Assembly (NCBI GenBank): GCA_902803245.1
Contig: CADCPJ010000050.1
Coordinates: 1 to 5,102 of the forward strand
Length of the DNA stretch: 5,102 nucleotides
Direction of reading: 5' to 3'
Origin: an uncultured Lachnospiraceae bacterium
Lineage (GTDB): Bacteria > Bacillota > Clostridia > Lachnospirales > Lachnospiraceae
The notes below the pieces were generated by a model. The model was not told the origin of the DNA. It saw only the letters and a program-made list of their open reading frames with translations, and made no database searches. The position numbers were made by a program, and so were the translations under genes. This document shows, piece by piece, positions 1 to 4,628 of the stretch. Within the stretch, counting starts at the first letter, position 1, and every line of letters starts with the position of its first letter.

Positions 1-563
1 TCCGCGCCGAGAACGTGCACGTATTCACGTCCGGAGACGACGAGGTGACGGAGACGTCCCGCTACCGGATCGAGGAGGAAGGCCAGGCGCACTTTGACCG
101 GATCCCCGCAGACGGGATGAAGGAGATGGACAACGCGATGATGGACTCCATCGAGCCGTTCGACTTCTCGTCGCTCGAGAAATTCAACCCGGCCTATCTG
201 GCGGGCTTCTACACGCAGCAGTGGGACGAATCCGCCGCTGAAAATGAGCCGAGGGCGAAGGAGCGCGCAAAGAAGTCGCTGACGGATGCCGTGATGAGCC
301 AGACCGGAACCTACACGACCCGCATCATCGAGAGCGAGAGCTACCGCTGGTGGGATCAGAAGGTGGAGCAGACGATGATCCCGGTCTGGATGCTGTACAC
401 CGAGTACAAGGGAAAGAAGTACGTCTTCGGCATGAACGGACAATCCGGGAAAATGATGGGGCGGCTTCCGAAGGATCCGATCCGGATCGCCGAGATCGGC
501 GGCGGCGTGTTCCTCGTCTCACAGATCATTCTTATGATTCTTCGGATTGTGGGGGTGATGTGA
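1..563 (+). CDS. TFIIB-type zinc-ribbon family membrane protein, C-terminal part (YdjG-like), 5' partial
   Basis: The frame is open to the left edge: codons RAEN precede the GTG at 15, so that GTG is probably internal and the true start lies outside the window. About 186 residues are visible. What I see is a PFD motif followed by a YLAGFYTQQWD stretch, an acidic/basic helix (ENEPRAKERAKKS), then IPVWMLYTEYKGKKYVFGMNGQ and GKMMGRLP. From memory, this PVW-L-YKGK-Y-F-MNGQ-GK-G-LP signature is typical of proteins annotated as TFIIB-type zinc-ribbon proteins in Firmicutes, whose N-terminal zinc ribbon would lie upstream of this window. The last ~25 residues (from IAEIGGG to the end) are hydrophobic and look like one membrane segment at the very C-terminus. 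The next gene starts on this stop codon, so the two are co-translated. In B. subtilis the related YdjG works with YdjH and YdjI as partners of the PspA protein YdjF. That role is inferred here from family and gene order. Family confidence is good; exact function is unknown. Confidence 0.85.
   Translation, partial: RAENVHVFTSGDDEVTETSRYRIEEEGQAHFDRIPADGMKEMDNAMMDSIEPFDFSSLEKFNPAYLAGFYTQQWDESAAENEPRAKERAKKSLTDAVMSQTGTYTTRIIESESYRWWDQKVEQTMIPVWMLYTEYKGKKYVFGMNGQSGKMMGRLPKDPIRIAEIGGGVFLVSQIILMILRIVGVM
551..555 (+). promoter_or_regulatory. Ribosome binding site of the TPM-domain gene
   Basis: A GGGGG run followed by TGATG lies 7 nt upstream of the ATG at 563, inside the last codons of the preceding gene. 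It supports 563 as the start, although the reading frame stays open back to 350. The signal peptide also begins directly at this start. Confidence 0.6.
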
Positions 564-1621
564 TGAGAAAAATGAGAAACCGCCGGGCATGCGCCGGCAT
601 CTTTATGTGGATCCTGACAATTTCCCTCGTCCTGCCGGTCTGGGCGAAGGACGAGGTCGTCTTTGACGATTACGTGAACAGCGCGGGCGGGGCATCCGGA
701 TCCGTTTCCGCGGAAAGCACCGCTTCGGCGAATTCTTCCGGAGAAGCGCCGGACAATTACAACCGGGAAGAGAGCGCCGGGATGACCGATACGGTCGTCG
801 ACGCAAATGCAGGCAGCTCCTACTCAGAGGACCAGGTCTACGCCGAGAACAACGACGGGGACGACACCTACATCTCCAACAACGGGACGGTCTTCCAGAT
901 CCCGAGGCCAAAGGACACCTCCGCGAGGGTCTACGACTACGCCGGCCTCTTCACGGACGAGGAGATCAGAAAGCTTGAGGAGGAGATCAGCAAACTCGAC
1001 GAGAAAAAGGATGCGGATATCCTCATCCTGACCTCAAATGACGTCCCTCTGGACGCCTATTACAGCACGGAGACATCCATGCGGTACGCCAGGCAGTTCC
1101 TGGTGGACAACGGCTTCAAGGACGACAGCTTCATCTGCATCATCGACATGAACAACCGCGTCTTCTGGGCCTGCGGATACGGGAAATACGGGGACAAGAA
1201 GTATTCAGGCTGGGGTCAGAAGGTCTATGAGCTCGTCCGGCAGAAGATGAGCGATAAGAACTACTACGACGCCATGCAGATCTACTTAAAGGAGATCAAC
1301 CGCCTGGACAACGTGCTCCTCGCGCTGATCCCCACGCCGCTCTCCCTCATTATCAGCGCGGCGCTGGCATTTCTCGTGATTATGATCTTCATCATCCGCC
1401 ACGGCACCTCGCAGCCCTCGAAGGCCACGACGCCTCCTGTCGAGGCGCTGTCCTATCAGAGAATCCGTCACAACAAGACGCATCTGGGGACAACCGTGCA
1501 CAGGCGCCACATAGACCGCTCCTCGCACAGCGGAGGAGGAGGGGGAGGCGGCGGCTTCTCCGGAGGAGGCTTCTCGTCCGGAAGCGGCGGCAGTCACTCC
1601 GGCGGAGGCGGACACTTCTGA
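563..1621 (+). CDS. TPM-domain protein with signal peptide, one membrane segment and Gly-rich tail (YdjH-like)
   Basis: The predicted protein has 352 residues. The ATG at 563 overlaps the upstream stop by one base (TGATG), has a G-rich ribosome binding site, and gives a proper signal peptide: a basic MRKMRNRR start, a hydrophobic core to about residue 26, and a likely cleavage near VWA-K. The frame continues upstream to 350, but that part overlaps the previous gene and is not credible. Residues ~35-117 are a Ser/Gly/Asn/Asp-rich, probably disordered linker. Residues ~122-250 are a TPM domain (Pfam TPM_phosphatase type), beginning RVYDYAGLFTDEE and including ADILILTSND, DDSFICIIDMNNR and WACGYGKYG. 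Residues ~251-278 form a membrane segment. A basic stretch follows, then a Gly/Ser/His tail (321-352) ending GGGGHF; Gly-rich tails are common in this family. By the positive-inside rule the TPM domain should be outside and the tail in the cytoplasm. Despite the family name, enzymatic activity is not established. Gene order matches B. subtilis ydjH. Confidence 0.88.
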   Translation: MRKMRNRRACAGIFMWILTISLVLPVWAKDEVVFDDYVNSAGGASGSVSAESTASANSSGEAPDNYNREESAGMTDTVVDANAGSSYSEDQVYAENNDGDDTYISNNGTVFQIPRPKDTSARVYDYAGLFTDEEIRKLEEEISKLDEKKDADILILTSNDVPLDAYYSTETSMRYARQFLVDNGFKDDSFICIIDMNNRVFWACGYGKYGDKKYSGWGQKVYELVRQKMSDKNYYDAMQIYLKEINRLDNVLLALIPTPLSLIISAALAFLVIMIFIIRHGTSQPSKATTPPVEALSYQRIRHNKTHLGTTVHRRHIDRSSHSGGGGGGGGFSGGGFSSGSGGSHSGGGGHF

Positions 1622-1655
1622 TTTCGGATATTGCTGTATTTAAAGTGCGGTAACT

Positions 1656-1687
1656 GCTCAGCACCCCGGGGTATAGGGCTGCTGAGC
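1656..1687 (+). other. Hairpin 1 in the TPM-SPFH spacer
   Basis: GCTCAGCA (1656-1663) and TGCTGAGC (1680-1687) are a perfect 8-bp inverted repeat around 16 nt. Inside it, after one C-C mismatch, CCC can pair with GGG and extend the stem by 3 bp. No T run follows on the + strand, so it is not a classical intrinsic terminator. It may be an mRNA processing or stability element between two co-transcribed genes. Confidence 0.55.
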
Positions 1688-1705
1688 CGCTAAACAGTAT
1701 GAAGG

Positions 1706-1732
1706 ATGGAAGCGGGCAGAGCCCCGCTCCAT
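1706..1732 (+). other. Hairpin 2 in the leader of the SPFH gene
   Basis: The arms 1706-1716 (ATGGAAGCGGG) and 1723-1732 (CCCGCTCCAT) pair over 10 bp with one bulged A and a 6-nt loop (CAGAGC). The stem is GC-rich and ends 12 nt before the GGAG of the SPFH ribosome binding site. Only TTTC follows, so termination would be weak. A barrier to 3' exonucleases or a translation-modulating leader structure is more likely. Confidence 0.55.
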
Positions 1733-1741
1733 TTCAAAACG

Positions 1742-1749
1742 AAAGGAGA
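1742..1749 (+). promoter_or_regulatory. Ribosome binding site deciding the SPFH gene start
   Basis: AAAGGAGA abuts the in-frame ATG at 1750 with no spacing, which makes that codon unusable. It lies 9 nt upstream of the ATG at 1759, which is therefore the start. The in-frame ATG at 1699 has no such signal and would place hairpin 2 within the coding region. Confidence 0.75.
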
Positions 1750-1758
1750 ATGACAGTT

Positions 1759-3048
1759 ATGGGTCTTATTAAAGTTGCGGCAGCAGCAATCGGGGCACTC
1801 GGCGGAGCAATCGACAACACGCTCGGCAGCTCCTTTGTTGATTACTTTGAGAGCGGGGATATGACGGGCGTTCTCATGAAGAGAGGCACCAAGATCGCCA
1901 GCAAGGGCTCCGTGAACAAGGGCGGCGACGTCAACATCATCACTTCCGGATCCGGCATCGACGTCCAGGAAAACCAGTGCATGATCCTCGTGGAGAACGG
2001 CAGCATCATCGAGTTCTGCGCAGAGCCCGGCCGCTACACATTCGACGCCTCCACAGCCCCCTCGCTGCTCAGCGGTGAGAACCACGGACTTAAGGCGCTC
2101 GCTTCTTCGATCGGAAAGCAGTTCCTCGCGGGCGGCAGCCGCACGAACACGCAGAGAGTCTTCTACATCAATCTCGGCGAGATCCAGGGCTTCAAGTGGG
2201 GCTCGGGCAATATCACCTTTGATCACTGGGAGAAGGACATCATGACCGGCCGGCCGGTGTGGCACATCGCGACGACCCTCATGGGCAACGGGACCTATTC
2301 GATCCATGTCACCGACCCGGCGAAGTTCTATCAGGTGATCGGCTCCCAGAAGGCCGGTGCCGACGGCGACGGAGTCGTCTCGAAAGAGGACATCGAGCCG
2401 CAGATCAAGACGGAAGCGATCGCCGCGATCCGCCAGGGCGTCGGCCAGCTCTCCAAGCTTCACATCGGCTACACCGACATCGCCGCAAATGAATTCCAGC
2501 TCACGGAGGACGTGAACCAGATCCTGGATGCGAGCTGGAGCGAGGCGAGGGGCATCGGCATCTTCAAGATTGCCATCGGCATGATGGATGCGGATGAGAA
2601 CAGCAAGGCCAAGATCGAGAAGTACCAGGAGACCAAGGGCTACACGGATCCCTCCATGCTCGGCGCGTATATGGGCATGGGCCAGACGCAGGCGATGCAG
2701 GCGGCGGGCGCCAATGCAAACGGCGCAGTGACCGGCTTTGCGGGGCTTGGCATGATGGGCGGCATGGCCGGCCAGACCAATATTGCCGGGCTCATGCAGC
2801 AGGGCCAGGCGGCTTCGCAGGCAGCTTCGCAGGGCGCATCTTTCCAGCAGGCCGCTCCGCAGGCTCCGGCACAGCCCGCGCAGGATACATGGACCTGCTC
2901 CTGCGGATCGGTGAACACGGGCAAGTTCTGCCCGAACTGCGGCTCCAAGAAGCCGGAGGGCTCGGCATGCCCGAACTGCGGCTGCGCGTTCCCGAATCCG
3001 GCCAATCCGCCGAAATTCTGCCCGGAGTGCGGATACAAGCTTCAGTAA
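1759..3048 (+). CDS. SPFH-domain (virion-core-like) protein with C-terminal tandem zinc ribbons (YdjI-like)
   Basis: The predicted protein has 429 residues, and the start is fixed by the ribosome binding site at 1742-1749. The N-terminus MGLIKVAAAAIGALGGAID is a short hydrophobic/Ala-Gly segment typical of the YdjI-like SPFH branch, and it may touch the membrane rather than span it. Residues ~30-290 form the SPFH core: GVLMKRGTKI, VQENQCMILVENGSIIEFCAEPGRY, the INLGEIQGFKWGS strand, then the helical IEPQIKTEAIAAIRQGVGQL part. Residues ~300-376 are a low-complexity Gly/Met/Ala/Gln linker. Two zinc ribbons end the protein: C380/C382 with C391/C394, and C404/C407 (plus C409) with C421/C424. In B. 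subtilis, YdjI is needed to bring PspA to the membrane, and it acts with YdjG and YdjH. A similar scaffold role is inferred here. It lies 137 nt after the TPM gene with no convincing promoter of its own, so it is probably co-transcribed. The family call is firm; the binding partner is unknown because no pspA is visible in the window. Confidence 0.88.
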   Translation: MGLIKVAAAAIGALGGAIDNTLGSSFVDYFESGDMTGVLMKRGTKIASKGSVNKGGDVNIITSGSGIDVQENQCMILVENGSIIEFCAEPGRYTFDASTAPSLLSGENHGLKALASSIGKQFLAGGSRTNTQRVFYINLGEIQGFKWGSGNITFDHWEKDIMTGRPVWHIATTLMGNGTYSIHVTDPAKFYQVIGSQKAGADGDGVVSKEDIEPQIKTEAIAAIRQGVGQLSKLHIGYTDIAANEFQLTEDVNQILDASWSEARGIGIFKIAIGMMDADENSKAKIEKYQETKGYTDPSMLGAYMGMGQTQAMQAAGANANGAVTGFAGLGMMGGMAGQTNIAGLMQQGQAASQAASQGASFQQAAPQAPAQPAQDTWTCSCGSVNTGKFCPNCGSKKPEGSACPNCGCAFPNPANPPKFCPECGYKLQ

Positions 3049-3055
3049 TGCTTTC

Positions 3056-3084
3056 TTGAAAAAGAAATAGCGATAGGATACAAT
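3056..3084 (+). promoter_or_regulatory. Sigma-A-type promoter of the phosphofructokinase gene
   Basis: TTGAAA (3056-3061), a 17-nt spacer and TACAAT (3079-3084) match the housekeeping consensus at 5 of 6 positions in each box. Transcription would begin near 3091, leaving a leader of about 45 nt before the ATG at 3136. It lies just after the SPFH stop, so pfp can be expressed independently of the upstream cluster. Confidence 0.7.
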
Positions 3085-3086
3085 GT

Positions 3087-3111
3087 ACAGCGGCATGTGC
3101 TGTTTACATGC
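3087..3111 (+). promoter_or_regulatory. Overlapping inverted repeats at the pfp transcription start
   Basis: Two inverted repeats share sequence. ACAGC (3087-3091) pairs with GCTGT (3099-3103), and GCATGT (3093-3098) pairs with ACATGC (3106-3111) around a 7-nt loop. They cannot form together. They sit across the predicted start site and early leader, where either an operator or a small leader hairpin would be expected. Functional status is unknown. Confidence 0.4.
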
Positions 3112-3135
3112 GATTATTTCAGGAGGAAATGAACC

Positions 3136-4398
3136 ATGCACAAAGGAGAAAAGAGAAACGTCATCGTCGGACAGTCCGGCGGACCAACAGCAGCTATTAA
3201 CTCATCGCTCGCAGGCGTCTACAGGACGGCCATTGACCGCGGATACAAGAAGGTCTACGGCATGCTTCACGGTGTACAGGGCCTCATGGAGGGGCGCTAC
3301 ATCGACCTGTCCGAGCATATCACTACAGGACTTGATTCAGAGCTGCTGAAGAGAACCCCGGCCTCCTATCTTGGCTCCTGCCGCTATAAGCTGCCCGAGA
3401 TCCACGAGGATCAGGCGCTCTATGAGAAGATCTTTAAGATCCTCCATGACCTGGACATCGACTGCTTCATCTACATCGGCGGAAATGACTCCATGGACAC
3501 GATCAAGAAGCTCTCCGACTACGCGATTATCACGGGCTCCGATATTCGTTTCGTCGGCTGCCCGAAGACCATCGACAACGACCTCGCCCTCACGGACCAC
3601 ACCCCGGGCTACGGCTCTGCTGCGAAGTATATCGGCACTTCCGTCAAGGAGATCATCCGCGACGGCTGGTCGATGAGAAACAAGAAGGGCCAGGTGACGG
3701 TCGTCGAGATCATGGGAAGAAATGCCGGCTGGCTGACAGGCGCCTCCGCGCTCTCACAGGGCGAGGACTGCGACGGCCCGGATGCCATCTATCTGCCGGA
3801 GCTTGACTTCGATGTCGAAGCATTTGTCGAGAAATGCCGTCTCCTGCTCGAAAAGAAGAACTCTGTCGTCGTCTGCGTCTCCGAAGGCATTCATACCGCT
3901 GAAGGCAAGTATGTCATGGAGCTCGGCGAGAGCGTTGATTTCGTCGACGCATTCGGCCACAAGCAGCTCACAGGCACGGCGAGAGTGCTCTGCGACATCC
4001 TCTCCAGGGAACTTGGCTGCAAGGCCCGCGCGATCGAGCTCTCCACACTGCAGAGAGCAGCCAGCCACTGCGCGTCGAGAATTGACATCCTCGAGGCCTA
4101 TGAGGTCGGCGGCGCAGCCATGAAAGCGGCTGACGAGGGAGATTCCGGAAAGATGGTCGTCATCGAGAGAACTTCCGACGATCCGTACGCTGCCGGAACG
4201 GCTGTAAAAGACGTCCACAAGATCGCGAACGATGAGCGCCTCGTGCCGAGGGAGTGGGTCAACGAAGAGGGAACCTATGTGACCAATGAGTTCATCACAT
4301 ATGTCCGCCCGCTGATCCAGGGTGATGTGGCTCCGATCATGGTCGACGGCATTCCGCGCCACCTTTACAAGCCGGGATATCAGGATCTTCTCGGGTGA
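3136..4398 (+). CDS. pfp: Pyrophosphate-dependent 6-phosphofructokinase (PPi--fructose 6-phosphate 1-phosphotransferase)
   Basis: This cytoplasmic enzyme reversibly phosphorylates fructose 6-phosphate to fructose 1,6-bisphosphate using PPi. It has 420 residues, close to the ~400-420 typical of the bacterial PPi-dependent subgroup and longer than the ~320 of E. coli-type ATP enzymes. AGGAGG at 3121-3126 lies 9 nt before the ATG. Visible motifs are the phosphate-donor loop GQSGGPTAAIN (12-22), GGNDS (115-119), PKTIDND (143-149) with the catalytic Asp and the Lys that marks PPi users, MGRNAGWL (193-200) for the sugar phosphate, SEG around E250, and LQRAAS (305-310). ATP enzymes normally carry GGDGS and PGTIDND. 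Here the Asp at the second donor position (D117) and the Lys at 144 both argue for PPi. The first Asp of the usual GGDDS is Asn (N116). The gene has its own promoter and precedes ppdK, whose product also handles PPi. The donor is inferred from motifs, with high confidence. Confidence 0.95.
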   Translation: MHKGEKRNVIVGQSGGPTAAINSSLAGVYRTAIDRGYKKVYGMLHGVQGLMEGRYIDLSEHITTGLDSELLKRTPASYLGSCRYKLPEIHEDQALYEKIFKILHDLDIDCFIYIGGNDSMDTIKKLSDYAIITGSDIRFVGCPKTIDNDLALTDHTPGYGSAAKYIGTSVKEIIRDGWSMRNKKGQVTVVEIMGRNAGWLTGASALSQGEDCDGPDAIYLPELDFDVEAFVEKCRLLLEKKNSVVVCVSEGIHTAEGKYVMELGESVDFVDAFGHKQLTGTARVLCDILSRELGCKARAIELSTLQRAASHCASRIDILEAYEVGGAAMKAADEGDSGKMVVIERTSDDPYAAGTAVKDVHKIANDERLVPREWVNEEGTYVTNEFITYVRPLIQGDVAPIMVDGIPRHLYKPGYQDLLG

Positions 4399-4414
4399 AG
4401 AGACAAATGACAGG

Positions 4415-4510
4415 CTGCAGCTGTATTAAACGTCCCGAATGCCGGCAGGCTTAAACAGCTGCGGCAGATTATGCAAGCCGTCAGCTGCAGGCCGGAAACT
4501 GCCTGCAGCT
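4415..4510 (+). repeat. Cluster of self-complementary CAGCTG/CTGCAG arms downstream of pfp
   Basis: Three CAGCTG and three CTGCAG hexamers fall within 96 bp, arranged as four arms: 4415-4424, 4455-4462, 4482-4492 and 4501-4510. GCAGCTGT (4417-4424) pairs with ACAGCTGC (4455-4462), and TTAA pairs with TTAA just inside. The third and fourth arms form a perfect 10-bp stem. A TGCCGGCA palindrome lies at 4440-4447. Because the arms share a core, alternative pairings are possible. It lies in the untranslated stretch after pfp and before the ppdK promoter. It resembles an extragenic palindromic element, but no second copy is present in the window to show it is dispersed. Confidence 0.5.
4483..4510 (+). 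terminator. Possible pfp terminator hairpin (no T tract)
   Basis: AGCTGCAGGC (4483-4492) and GCCTGCAGCT (4501-4510) form a perfect 10-bp GC-rich stem with an 8-nt loop (CGGAAACT). It is the strongest hairpin between pfp and ppdK, where transcription of pfp would be expected to end. No run of T follows on either strand, so intrinsic termination is doubtful. It may instead protect the 3' end or act with Rho. Confidence 0.3.
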
Positions 4511-4547
4511 CATGGGCTGCACTTGCCTTAATGTAACAGTATTGTAA

Positions 4548-4577
4548 TTATTAATACACAAGATGGTGTGTTATAAT
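4548..4577 (+). promoter_or_regulatory. Extended -10 promoter of ppdK
   Basis: TGTTATAAT (4569-4577) is a perfect TATAAT with the extended-10 TG one base upstream. The -35 is poor: the best is TTATTA at 4548-4553 with an 18-nt spacer. The extended -10 may compensate, or an activator may be needed. Transcription would start near 4584, giving a leader of about 45 nt. The surrounding 4530-4610 stretch is markedly AT-rich compared with the genes. Confidence 0.6.
4556..4571 (+). promoter_or_regulatory. Inverted repeat abutting the ppdK -10 box
   Basis: ACACA (4556-4560) and TGTGT (4567-4571) form a 5-bp inverted repeat with a 6-nt gap, directly against TATAAT. This placement would suit a repressor operator. 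It does not match any regulator site I can name, and a repeat this short can arise by chance. Confidence 0.3.
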
Positions 4578-4628
4578 AAACAGGATTAAACTATATTTTA
4601 TACTCATGAAACAGGAGGAGAAAATTTC

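Noticed and set aside
350..562. Upstream 71-codon extension of the TPM-domain gene
   Set aside because: It overlaps the conserved end of the preceding gene in another frame, has no domain content, and would bury the signal peptide. The ATG at 563 has a ribosome binding site and a TGATG junction.
1699..1758. Earlier in-frame starts (1699, 1750) for the SPFH gene
   Set aside because: The ATG at 1699 has no ribosome binding site and would translate through hairpin 2. The ATG at 1750 touches the GGAGA with no spacing. The MGLIK start typical of the family is at 1759.
3052..3067. TTTCTT-GAAA-AAGAAA hairpin as a terminator for the SPFH gene
   Set aside because: The 6-bp stem is AT-rich and weak, lacks a following T run, and overlaps the -35 box of the pfp promoter. 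No convincing terminator was found in this gap.
1690..3141. A 483-codon open frame on the minus strand opposite the SPFH gene
   Set aside because: It is Arg/Leu/Ala/His-rich with no recognisable domain and lies antisense to a gene with clear SPFH and zinc-ribbon motifs and a ribosome binding site. High GC at third codon positions explains the long open antisense frame.
4592..4604. TATATT/TATACT as the ppdK -10 box
   Set aside because: No acceptable -35 lies at the right distance, and the start site would fall at the ribosome binding site. The TGTTATAAT at 4569-4577 is much better.
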